A DNA stretch of 64,000 nt, from the NCBI GenBank assembly GCA_910575105.1, contig CAJTDK010000001.1, forward strand, positions 1-64,000, read 5' to 3'. This DNA is from Lachnospiraceae bacterium (GTDB lineage Bacteria > Bacillota > Clostridia > Lachnospirales > Lachnospiraceae). The first letter of the stretch is position 1; each line of letters opens with the position of its first letter. Under the pieces are notes generated by a model that saw only the letters and a program-made list of their open reading frames with translations, had not been told where the DNA came from and ran no database searches. The position numbers were made by a program, and so were the translations under genes. Shown here one piece after another: positions 9,268 through 16,077 of the stretch.

Positions 9268-9298
9268 TTGACATAGAGTTTACTCTACATTGTATGCT
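9268..9298 (+). promoter_or_regulatory. MerR-type promoter with a palindromic operator in a 19-bp spacer
   Basis: TTGACA (9268-9273) and TATGCT (9293-9298) are separated by 19 bp, the overlong spacing typical of MerR-activated promoters. The spacer starts with a perfect 14-bp palindrome, TAGAGT-TT-ACTCTA (9274-9287). It drives the SDR gene at 9331, and the divergent merR gene starts 19 bp to the left, so one dimer could control both genes. Confidence 0.8.
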
Positions 9299-9330
9299 CG
9301 TATTATATCAGTAAAGAGGAGGTTTTGTAA

Positions 9331-10119
9331 ATGGTTCAAAACACAGAAAAGTACACGGTAATCACGGGGGCAAGTTCGGGGATAGGGTATGAAACAGCAA
9401 AAGCCTTTGCAGAGCGAGGGAGCAGCCTAATCCTTGTTGCTCGCCGAAAAGACAGACTGGAAACTTTAAGACAGGAAATTTTAGCTTTACATCCGATGCT
9501 CGATATTGTGGTTAAAGCTGCGGATTTAACTGTTCCGCAAAATGTTTTCCAGTTATACGAGAGCATAGAATCATATTCGCTGCGGACATGGGTGAATAAT
9601 GCGGGATTTGGAAATTATGGCAGCGTAGGGAATCAGGATTTGGAGAAAATCAGTCGGATGCTGCACTTGAATGTGGAAGCCCTCACTGTTTTTTCTTCCC
9701 TGTTCGTCCGTGACTTTAAAGATACGGAGGGGACACAGCTTATCAATGTTTCTTCCTGCGGCGGCTATACGATTGTTCCCAATGCAGTAACCTATTGTGC
9801 TGCAAAGTTTTATGTCAGTGCTTTTACGGAGGGCTTGGCGTGGGAGTTAAAAGCTGCCCATGCAAAAATGCAGGCAAAGGTATTAGCCCCTGCCGCAACA
9901 AAAACGGAATTTGGAAAAATTGCGAATGACGTCAGTGAATATGATTATGACAGATTATTTGGCACTTATCATACAAGTACACAGATGGCGGCATTTCTGC
10001 TTGAATTGTACGACAGCGACAAAACGGTGGGCTTTGTGGACAGGGAAACCTTTTCATTTCATTTGTATGAGCCGCAATTTCAATATGCAGGCAGTTCACG
10101 CCATAACCAGAAAATGTAG
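9331..10119 (+). CDS. SDR-family NAD(P)-dependent oxidoreductase
   Basis: A 262-aa short-chain dehydrogenase/reductase. It shows the dinucleotide-binding TGASSGIGYE (near residue 13), ARRKD, the NNAGFG motif (near residue 88), the catalytic Ser in INVSSCGG and the YCAAK catalytic Tyr/Lys (near residue 155). The substrate cannot be told. A strong AGAGGAGG site precedes ATG 9331. It lies behind a MerR-type promoter and is probably induced by the ligand of the divergent MerR protein. Confidence 0.9.
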   Translation: MVQNTEKYTVITGASSGIGYETAKAFAERGSSLILVARRKDRLETLRQEILALHPMLDIVVKAADLTVPQNVFQLYESIESYSLRTWVNNAGFGNYGSVGNQDLEKISRMLHLNVEALTVFSSLFVRDFKDTEGTQLINVSSCGGYTIVPNAVTYCAAKFYVSAFTEGLAWELKAAHAKMQAKVLAPAATKTEFGKIANDVSEYDYDRLFGTYHTSTQMAAFLLELYDSDKTVGFVDRETFSFHLYEPQFQYAGSSRHNQKM

Positions 10120-10154
10120 AAAATGGAAATAGCCTTTGATGCGGTAAAAAGGAA

Positions 10155-10180
10155 AAACAGAGGGGCTTATTCCTCTGTTT
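10155..10180. terminator. hairpin terminator between convergent SDR and XRE genes
   Basis: AAACAGAGG (10155-10163) pairs with CCTCTGTTT (10172-10180), followed on the plus strand by GCTCTTTT. It overlaps the last codons of the XRE gene and can stop SDR transcription. Confidence 0.6.
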
Positions 10181-10535
10181 GCTCTTTTGCATTACATATC
10201 CCTTGCGCCGTCCCTGCTATGATAGTCAGTTCCGCATCATCAAAAGTGTCGAGAAGCACATCCAACCGCCGACGCAAGGTTGTTTTTTCTGTCGGAGTGC
10301 CTGGGTGTATGTACTGGTCTACGGATATATGAAACATCGTTACAAGTTTAATGAACAGTGGAAAACTTGGATTTTGCCCCTCTTTTTCTATTGACTGTAA
10401 GTGTCTTGCCGAAATACCAAGTTCCTCGGCTAATTCCTCTCTTGTAATCCGTTGTTTCTCACGGGCATCTTGAATTGCCTGCCCCAATTCCAGAAAGTCA
10501 AAGCTGTTAGCATTATTGTTCAATTTTCTCACCAC
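10167..10535 (-). CDS. XRE-family helix-turn-helix regulator
   Basis: A 122-aa regulator with one XRE/Cro-type HTH at about residues 17-72 (LGQAIQDAREKQRITREELAEELGISARHLQSIE) and a C-terminal region (RRRLDVLLDTFDDAELTIIAGTAQGI) that may dimerise. It stands alone between the SDR and an HxlR gene, so its target is not obvious. The GTACAGA-rich region upstream of 10535 could be its own operator. Confidence 0.85.
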   Translation of the reverse strand: MVRKLNNNANSFDFLELGQAIQDAREKQRITREELAEELGISARHLQSIEKEGQNPSFPLFIKLVTMFHISVDQYIHPGTPTEKTTLRRRLDVLLDTFDDAELTIIAGTAQGICNAKEQTEE

Positions 10536-10644
10536 CAGTACAATTAGATTTTACTATATATTGTACAGAAATGAGAGTTCTTCTTAAACGATGTAAAATC
10601 TCCATGAATAAGAGATGTGATTTCTGATTTGTAGAGATTGGTTC

Positions 10645-11004
10645 TTACTTTTGGGATTTGCAGCAAGTTGGCGAGATATTTACTTCATCTAAATAGACAG
10701 ATCCCCAATCACACATAGCGTCTAAGATTGGGGCGAGCGTATTACCGAAGTCTGTTAAAGAATATTCCGTTTTGGGAGGAACGACAGGATAGACTTTTCT
10801 GTTTATCAGTCCGTCGTTTTCAAGTTCTCTTAGCTGCTGCGCCAACATTTTATCAGTTGCTTTGGGTATTAATTTATGCAGTTCACTATACCGCAGGGTT
10901 TTACCCATGAGATGCCACAGAATGACCGATTTATATTTCCCGCCAATTAAGTCAATCGTTGCTTCTACGGGACAGTTATAACCACTTTTGCAATTTACAC
11001 TCAT
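10645..11004 (-). CDS. HxlR-family regulator, paired with a nitroreductase
   Basis: A 119-aa winged-helix HxlR protein. It begins with the typical Cys-containing segment (NCKSGYNCPVEATIDLIGGKYKSVILWHL) and continues with LRYSELHKLIPKATDKMLAQQLRELENDGLI and the VVPPKTEYSLTDFG wing. HxlR proteins often sense aldehydes, quinones or disulfide stress through cysteines; four to five cysteines here, including a C-terminal CC, fit that. It is divergent from the nitroreductase at 11132 with an inverted repeat between the genes. It is the first of three HxlR genes within 3 kb. Confidence 0.9.
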   Translation of the reverse strand: MSVNCKSGYNCPVEATIDLIGGKYKSVILWHLMGKTLRYSELHKLIPKATDKMLAQQLRELENDGLINRKVYPVVPPKTEYSLTDFGNTLAPILDAMCDWGSVYLDEVNISPTCCKSQK

Positions 11005-11020
11005 AGAAATTCTCCTGACT

Positions 11021-11051
11021 TACTTTTTGGATAGTATATACCCAAAAAGTA
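11021..11051. promoter_or_regulatory. inverted-repeat operator for the HxlR regulator
   Basis: Perfect 10-bp inverted arms, TACTTTTTGG (11021-11030) and CCAAAAAGTA (11042-11051), with an 11-nt AT-rich spacer, lie just upstream of the hxlR start and in front of the divergent nitroreductase. Position and symmetry suggest the HxlR binding site; this is inference. Confidence 0.6.
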
Positions 11052-11131
11052 CATTCTTGCCTTTAAAATTGTTTGCGATACAATTATAGTATAGGGAAAC
11101 CTAAAATACAAGTTTAACAGGAGGAATACTT

Positions 11132-11650
11132 ATGGAATTTTTAGAAATTGCGAAATCACGTTATTCTGTCCGTGATTACAAAAGCAGAAAGGTAGAGCCA
11201 GAAAAGCTGGAAAAAATTTTATTAGCTGCCCATGTCGCACCTACGGCTGCAAATTTACAGCCTGTCCGACTTATCGTTGTGCAGGAGGACGAGGGATTGA
11301 ACAAAGTAGGAAAAGCGGCAAATCTTTATGGAGCACCTTTGGCAATTATCGTTTGCTCCGAACATACGAAAGCATGGACACGCCCGTTTGATAACAAAAA
11401 GACAGTTGATGTAGATGCGTCAATACTTACAGACCACATGATGATGGAAGCGACTGAGTTGGGGTTAGGTTCTGTATGGATATGCTATTTTAAGCCCGAT
11501 GTTATCAAACAGGAATTTAGGCTCCCAGACACCCTTGAGCCAATCAATATTTTAGCAATAGGATATTCAGGCGGAAGCCCTGCTGACCCAGAACGCCATG
11601 CTACACAACGTATTCCGTTGGATGAATTAGTTCATTACGAAAAGTTATAA
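11132..11650 (+). CDS. nitroreductase-family flavoprotein
   Basis: A 172-aa nitroreductase-type FMN enzyme. Visible are the N-terminal FLEIAKSRYSVRDYKSRKVEPEKLEKIL with the conserved SRYSVRDY that contacts FMN, AHVAPTAANLQPVRLIVV and the ATELGLGSVWICYF region. Members reduce nitroaromatics, quinones or other electron-poor compounds with NAD(P)H. AGGAGG precedes the ATG. A regulator and operator sit directly upstream, consistent with induction by reactive electrophiles. Confidence 0.9.
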   Translation: MEFLEIAKSRYSVRDYKSRKVEPEKLEKILLAAHVAPTAANLQPVRLIVVQEDEGLNKVGKAANLYGAPLAIIVCSEHTKAWTRPFDNKKTVDVDASILTDHMMMEATELGLGSVWICYFKPDVIKQEFRLPDTLEPINILAIGYSGGSPADPERHATQRIPLDELVHYEKL

Positions 11651-11708
11651 ATATTTGAAACAAATGAGTAAGCGTGATAACGCCCCGAAAAGATGATGGA
11701 TAGGAATA

Positions 11709-11750
11709 GAGCCGATAAACTTGTGGGATTGTTCCACATATTATCGGCTC
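11709..11750. terminator. terminator between nitroreductase and the second HxlR gene
   Basis: GAGCCGATAA (11709-11718) pairs with TTATCGGCTC (11741-11750), and an inner GTGG/CCAC stem is possible. T-rich sequence follows on the plus strand. It separates two convergent genes. Confidence 0.7.
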
Positions 11751-11758
11751 ATTTCATT

Positions 11759-12091
11759 TTATATTTCCATATAAGTATGGTATGTCTTTCCCCAATCACA
11801 TAGCTGCGACAAGATAGGGTTAAGGGTTATCCCTATGTCGCTCAAAGAGTATTCAACTTTGGGAGGGACTTCTGGAAAAACTTTTCTTACGACGATTCCT
11901 TGTTCTTCCAGTTCCCGAAGCTGCCCCGTTAATGTTTTCGTCGTAATGTCGCCTAAAAGCCTTTGCAGCTCGTTAAAGCGGATTGTTCCTTTAGATAAAT
12001 GCCATAATATTTTTAGTTTCCATTTTCCGCTCAATATATTCAGACCGACTTCAATAGGGCATTGGTCGTGAACCGCTTGTGTTTTTGCCAT
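11759..12091 (-). CDS. HxlR-family regulator, second copy
   Basis: A 110-aa winged-helix HxlR protein: QCPIEVGLNILSGKWKLKILWHL, the recognition region IRFNELQRLLGDITTKTLTGQLRELEEQGIV and the EVPPKVEYSLSDIG wing. The start MAKTQ (12091) has GGATGGAG seven nt upstream; starts further upstream lack a site. It is divergent from the amidohydrolase pseudogene at 12265. It has only one N-terminal Cys plus one near the end, so the sensing chemistry may differ from the first copy. Confidence 0.9.
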   Translation of the reverse strand: MAKTQAVHDQCPIEVGLNILSGKWKLKILWHLSKGTIRFNELQRLLGDITTKTLTGQLRELEEQGIVVRKVFPEVPPKVEYSLSDIGITLNPILSQLCDWGKTYHTYMEI

Positions 12092-12192
12092 GAATATCTC
12101 CATCCTTTCATACCTTAACCGCCCGCCCCGCAGAAGCATATATTATGGATGCCCTTTGGGTACAGTATTAAAAAAGACACTTCATATCAAAA

Positions 12193-12204
12193 AAGTGCGT
12201 ACTT
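12193..12204. promoter_or_regulatory. possible HxlR operator half-site pair
   Basis: AAGTGC-GTACTT lies in the divergent region between the second hxlR gene and the amidohydrolase pseudogene. It differs by one base from the AAGTAC/GTACTT half-sites seen upstream of the third HxlR gene. Weak evidence on its own. Confidence 0.35.
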
Positions 12205-12264
12205 GAATTTTACTCTCTTTCAGAGATACTTATATTATATCAAATTTGTCAAGGAGGCGTAAAT

Positions 12265-13067
12265 ATGGTTATTGACAGTCATGAACACATCATGTTTCCG
12301 ACAAAAACACAGTTGGAAAAAATGGATGTTGCAGGCGTGGATAGGACAATCCTTTTCTGCTCCGCACCGCATCCAGAAAAAGCGGGTAATTTGAGTGAGC
12401 TTGAATCGGAGATGGACACATTATACAGAGTTCTTGGAGGAGCTAACAGTAAAAAAGACAACATCCGACGATTGGAAAAGAATATTTTAGAGGTTACTGA
12501 AGCCATAAAAGACAATCCAGACCGCTTTCTGGGCTTTGGCTCTGTACCAGTTTAGAGGAAACACAGGAATGGATAGAAACGCATATCACAGCCAATTCTT
12601 TATGTGGCATAGGGGAATTTACCCCTGGCAATGAGCAGCAGATTATGGAATTAGACACGGTATTCCAATCAGTGCAGAATACAAGATTATATCCTGTCTG
12701 GGTACATACGTTTCATCCAGTTACATTAGACGGCATTAAGCGGCTAATGGCATTATGTGAGAAGTATTCAGAAATACCTGTTATCTTCGGGCATTTAGGC
12801 GGCTCAAATTGGATGGATGTGATTAAATTTGCAAAAGGACATGAGAATGTTTATTTAGACCTCTCAGCCGCTTTTGCTTCTATTGCTACAAAAATGGCAT
12901 TAGTTGAGCTGCCAGAAAGATGTCTATATAGCTCGGACGCTCCTTATGGAGAACCATATCTGTATAGGCAGCTCATAGAATTTGTAAGCCCTAACCAGAC
13001 AACCGCAAAAATGGCGTTAGGTGAGAATATAGAAAAATTGTTGGATAGTCTTGGACTTGTTTCGTAG
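12265..13067 (+). pseudogene. amidohydrolase (TIM-barrel), frameshifted
   Basis: A metal-dependent amidohydrolase of the amidohydrolase-2 type. The first 96 residues start with the metal motif DSHEHIMF and end at a TAG (12553-12555) just after GFGSVPV; the rest continues in another frame as SLEETQEWIETHI..., with WVHTFHP, IFGHLGGSNW and LYSSDAPYGEP, all typical of the barrel. A deletion of one or a few bases near 12549-12553 breaks it; restored, it would be about 266 aa. A good AAGGAGG site remains, so the inactivation looks recent. The paired HxlR gene is intact. Confidence 0.85.
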
Positions 13068-13090
13068 TTGTTTATCAAGCATAAAAAGTG

Positions 13091-13140
13091 AAAAGACAGA
13101 GCTAATGTCAGCTCGTTGGCTCTGTCTTTTTGAGGAAAAC
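13091..13140. terminator. terminator between the amidohydrolase and third HxlR genes
   Basis: AAAAGACAGAGC (13091-13102) pairs with GCTCTGTCTTTT (13129-13140). U-rich ends are present on both strands, so it can serve both convergent genes. Confidence 0.7.
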
Positions 13141-13144
13141 AGGA

Positions 13145-13483
13145 TTACATATTGAGGTTTTCATCTCCCCATTGTTTCATATGCTCAAAAACGGGAATAA
13201 AACTTTTGCCTAAGTCAGTAAGGTTATACTCCACACGGGGAGGTACTTCTTTATAATCATGGCGGGTAATAAATCCGTCTGCTTCTAATTCCCGAAGCTG
13301 CTTTGTCAGGCTTGATTCCGTAATATCGCCGATATGTCTGCGAAGCTCCCCGAAACGGTGTATATCCCGAAAGGCAATATAATAAATGATTTCGATTTTC
13401 CATTTACCGCCTAAAATTTTTTGTATGGTAGAAACTGTTTTGCATCGTTCAACAGCCAATGTACTTTTTTTCATTCCTGCCAC
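13145..13483 (-). CDS. HxlR-family regulator, third copy
   Basis: A 112-aa winged-helix HxlR protein: CKTVSTIQKILGGKWKIEIIYYI, the recognition region RFGELRRHIGDITESSLTKQLREL, the EVPPRVEYNLTDLG wing, then EHMKQWGDENLNM. There is a single Cys near residue 14, the canonical sensor position. It is divergent from a pair of radical SAM genes, with a clear palindromic operator between. The three HxlR proteins of this block are related but clearly not identical, so this is not a recent local duplication. Confidence 0.9.
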   Translation of the reverse strand: MAGMKKSTLAVERCKTVSTIQKILGGKWKIEIIYYIAFRDIHRFGELRRHIGDITESSLTKQLRELEADGFITRHDYKEVPPRVEYNLTDLGKSFIPVFEHMKQWGDENLNM

Positions 13484-13541
13484 TCCTTTCTAAAATAGTA
13501 TAACATGCCTTTTTTTAAAAATCAATGTACCGCTTTGATAT

Positions 13542-13567
13542 AAGTACTACAAAAAAGTACAGTACTT
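13542..13567. promoter_or_regulatory. palindromic operator AAGTAC/GTACTT
   Basis: AAGTACT (13542-13548) is followed by a perfect palindrome, AAGTAC-a-GTACTT (13555-13567), midway between the third hxlR gene and the radical SAM operon. GTAC-containing palindromes are known for HxlR-type regulators. It probably represses or activates the radical SAM pair and hxlR. Confidence 0.65.
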
Positions 13568-13624
13568 GTAAAATCGTTGTACGAAACTATAATTAGTATA
13601 GACTACAGAAAAGGAGATGTGTTT

Positions 13625-14524
13625 ATGCACTACACAGGAACAATTTGGCGACCGCCGTATGAAGCGGCATCACTTTTGTTAGAGGTAACGGCAGGCTGTA
13701 CGCATCATAAATGCAAGTTTTGTACCTTGTATAATGATTTGCCGTTTAAATTCAGAATGTCCCCTCTGGAGGACATTGAGTGTGATTTGCAGGAGGTTAA
13801 AAGAGCAATGAAAGGTTGGAACAGCGGGCGTATTGACCGAGTGTTTCTGACAGGAGCTAACCCATTCGTTTTGTCCTATGATAAATTAACTGCGATTGCA
13901 GAGCTAATCCACCAATATCTCCCATCCGTTAAGTCTATCGGTTCGTTTGCAAGGATTACTGATGTAACCCCGAAAACCGATAAAGAACTTACCAAACTGC
14001 GAGCTATGGGATATGACGGTCTGACAATAGGAATAGAAACAGGCGATGATGAAGCCCTGCGGTTTATGAACAAGGGATATACCTCGGCAGACATCATAGA
14101 GCAATGCCAGAGATTAGATGCAGCGGATATTCATTACAGTTTCTTTTATTTGGTAAGTATTTCTGGGGCAGGTCGTGGAGAAATTGGAGCAAAATTGACG
14201 GCTGATATATGCAACCAGATACACCCTACGCTCATCGGGGCAAATATGCTTACGATTTATCCAGATTCCGAGCTTTATCGAGAAATACAGCGTGGGAACT
14301 GGCATGAGGAGGGCGAACTTGAAAAATACAAAGAGGTACGGACACTGATTGAAAATTTGCAGATACCTACTATCTTTGCGGCAATGGGAGCTTCCAATGC
14401 GTACCAGTTTCACGGGCAACTGCCGAAAGACAAGGAAAAGCTGTTGGTATTTCTCGATGAAATCATTGGAAACGTCAGTGAAGAAGAATTACAGCGGTAT
14501 AGAAGAAGTGTCCATCATCTGTAA
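13625..14524 (+). CDS. radical SAM protein, first of a pair
   Basis: A 299-aa radical SAM enzyme. The cluster-binding motif near residue 24 is CX4CX2C (GCTHHKCKFCTLY), a spacing seen in a family of uncharacterised radical SAM proteins. TIM-barrel markers follow (VFLTGANPFVLSYDKL, LTIGIETGDDEALRFMNKGYT). ATG 13625 follows AAAGGAGATG; upstream in-frame codons lack a site. It shares the start M-H-Y/F-T-G-x-x-W-R-P-P-Y-E-A with its neighbour, so the two are paralogues. The reaction is unknown. Confidence 0.85.
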   Translation: MHYTGTIWRPPYEAASLLLEVTAGCTHHKCKFCTLYNDLPFKFRMSPLEDIECDLQEVKRAMKGWNSGRIDRVFLTGANPFVLSYDKLTAIAELIHQYLPSVKSIGSFARITDVTPKTDKELTKLRAMGYDGLTIGIETGDDEALRFMNKGYTSADIIEQCQRLDAADIHYSFFYLVSISGAGRGEIGAKLTADICNQIHPTLIGANMLTIYPDSELYREIQRGNWHEEGELEKYKEVRTLIENLQIPTIFAAMGASNAYQFHGQLPKDKEKLLVFLDEIIGNVSEEELQRYRRSVHHL

Positions 14525-14631
14525 GAGCAACATTTTGTGGGTGTACCGTTATGTGCAGAGAACTACACAAAGCATCCTGCGGGTATATCTTCACAAAAAG
14601 TAGCGCAAGAAGGAGGAAAGGAGCGATAATC

Positions 14632-15513
14632 ATGCACTTTACAGGCAGAACTTGGCGACCACCGTATGAAGCTCACTCGGTCATCATACAGGCTACCTCT
14701 GGCTGCACCTATAATAAATGTAAGTTTTGTAGTCTGTATAAAAATGAGTATTTCCGAATGTCGCCTATGGAAGAATTTGAGGAAGATTTAGCAGAGATAA
14801 AGGGCTACCAGCCATATGCAAGGAGAATATTCTGGACAGGGGCAAATCCTTTTGCCATGAGTTACGAGAATCTGAAACTTAGGGCTTTGACCGTAAGGGA
14901 TTATCTGATTAAATGCCAGACAATGGCTATGTTTGCGAGCATCCGTGATATTAAAAATAAAGAGGTGTGGCAGCTAAGGAAATTAAGGGCAATGGGTATT
15001 AATGGGCTAAGTATCGGCGTGGAAAGTGGTGATGACGAAACGCTTGCCCTTGCAAATAAAGGATATACGACTGCTGATATTCTGGAACAATGCAGAAAAT
15101 TAGATGAAGCGGGTATTGAATATTACTTTGTTTACATGACAGGTCTTGCGGGAAAAGATGGCGGGTACCGTAATGCAAGGAATAGTGCTGAACTGTTCAG
15201 CCAGCTCAATCCGTATTTTGTTTCCGTAGACTCTCTTACACTTTTCCCAGACACAGAGCTGTACCAGATGGCACAGCAAGGTTTGTTTGTCCCTGCTGAA
15301 GAAAAAGAGCGTATCCGTGAACTGCAAATGCTAATCAACAACTTAAATATACGCACACATTTATTTGCAAACACGGTTTCAAATTTCACGCCCGTAACGG
15401 CGTATCTTCCGTATGACCGTGAAAAGGTCACAAGTGAATTGCAATATGTATTAGATAATAAGGATGAAATGGAGATGAGGAAGTATAGAAATAATTTAAA
15501 ATCTTTAGGATAA
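14632..15513 (+). CDS. radical SAM protein, second of a pair
   Basis: A 293-aa paralogue of the gene just upstream: MHFTGRTWRPPYEAHSV, then GCTYNKCKFCSLY (CX4CX2C), FWTGANPFAMSYENL and LSIGVESGDDETLALANKGYT. ATG 14632 follows GGAGGAAAGGAGCG. The 107-bp gap to the first copy holds no clear terminator, so the two are likely cotranscribed under the HxlR operator. Paired radical SAM paralogues might work on one substrate or form a heterodimer; that is speculation. Confidence 0.85.
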   Translation: MHFTGRTWRPPYEAHSVIIQATSGCTYNKCKFCSLYKNEYFRMSPMEEFEEDLAEIKGYQPYARRIFWTGANPFAMSYENLKLRALTVRDYLIKCQTMAMFASIRDIKNKEVWQLRKLRAMGINGLSIGVESGDDETLALANKGYTTADILEQCRKLDEAGIEYYFVYMTGLAGKDGGYRNARNSAELFSQLNPYFVSVDSLTLFPDTELYQMAQQGLFVPAEEKERIRELQMLINNLNIRTHLFANTVSNFTPVTAYLPYDREKVTSELQYVLDNKDEMEMRKYRNNLKSLG

Positions 15514-15710
15514 GCCATGATGCTATCTTAATGCTTGTTCATAATATTTATTGCTTAATATGATTTTGTTACTAATTAACTTCTAAATAAACTATTAAAA
15601 TTTTCAATTTATAGAGAAATAAAATCAGAAAATTTCATAAAAATAGGATTTGACAAATTGCTGGTTTTCATGCTAAAATAATTTGCATTAATTTAAAGGA
15701 GAACAGTTTC

Positions 15711-15809
15711 ATGAGCTTTTACATTACAAACGAACTTCCGCCTAAAAAGAAAATCAGCTCTGTACAATCAAATCCGATGAAACATTGTACAGAGTATAGC
15801 GTAATATAA
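15711..15809 (+). CDS. leader peptide 1 of the ABC-F gene, 32 aa
   Basis: A 32-codon ORF starting MSFYITNELPPKKKISS and ending EYSVI, with a perfect AAAGGAGA site 9 nt upstream. It spans both arms of one hairpin and the first arm of a competing one, the layout of ribosome-sensing leader peptides in front of antibiotic-resistance ABC-F genes. The PPKKK stretch could be a stall site (inference). Confidence 0.6.
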   Translation: MSFYITNELPPKKKISSVQSNPMKHCTEYSVI

Positions 15810-15828
15810 CACGTTAGGATTTCATCGG
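15758..15828 (+). promoter_or_regulatory. mutually exclusive leader hairpins
   Basis: CTCTGTACAAT (15758-15768) pairs perfectly with ATTGTACAGAG (15784-15794). CCGATGAAA (15774-15782), in the loop of that hairpin, pairs with TTTCATCGG (15820-15828). The two structures form a pseudoknot-like overlap, so only one is likely at a time. A ribosome on leader peptide 1 would decide which forms. Confidence 0.6.
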
Positions 15829-15857
15829 GAAATGTAGCAGTACATGAGAGGGATTTT

Positions 15858-15989
15858 ATGTCTTTTTCATATATTGTTTCTTTTCCCGTACAAATTTGTG
15901 TGCAGCAGGCTATGGACAGTGTTTTGTCCGTAGCCTTTTGTTGTATATGGGCTGTTTCCTGCAAGCGGTTTGCGATGGAACGGATATAG
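15858..15989 (+). CDS. leader peptide 2 of the ABC-F gene, 43 aa
   Basis: A 43-codon ORF (MSFSYIVSFPVQICVQQ..., ending FAMERI) with a GAGAGGGA site 6 nt upstream of the ATG at 15858. It starts MSF like leader peptide 1. It covers the whole first terminator hairpin, and its stop codon (15987-15989) lies inside the 5' arm of the second terminator, so translating or terminating ribosomes would break both. This is a regulatory reading of the layout. Confidence 0.55.
   Translation: MSFSYIVSFPVQICVQQAMDSVLSVAFCCIWAVSCKRFAMERI
15908..15942 (+). terminator. leader terminator 1 (attenuator)
   Basis: GGCTATGGACA (15908-15918) pairs with TGTCCGTAGCC (15925-15935) through 11 bp with one G-U or mismatch position, followed by TTTTGTTGT. 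It lies inside leader peptide 2. Confidence 0.6.
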
Positions 15990-16033
15990 CAGAAGGCATG
16001 ATACCAAGAGTATCTGACTTCTGCTATTTTTTT
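15986..16033 (+). terminator. leader terminator 2 (attenuator) before the ABC-F gene
   Basis: ATAGCAGAAG (15986-15995) pairs with CTTCTGCTAT (16018-16027), with an inner ATAC/GTAT stem, and is followed by a run of seven T. It ends 44 bp before the ABC-F start, so it must be read through for expression. Confidence 0.8.
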
Positions 16034-16077
16034 GCCCATTTTGGAAAATCAGACAGGAAAAAGAGAGGACAATGATT

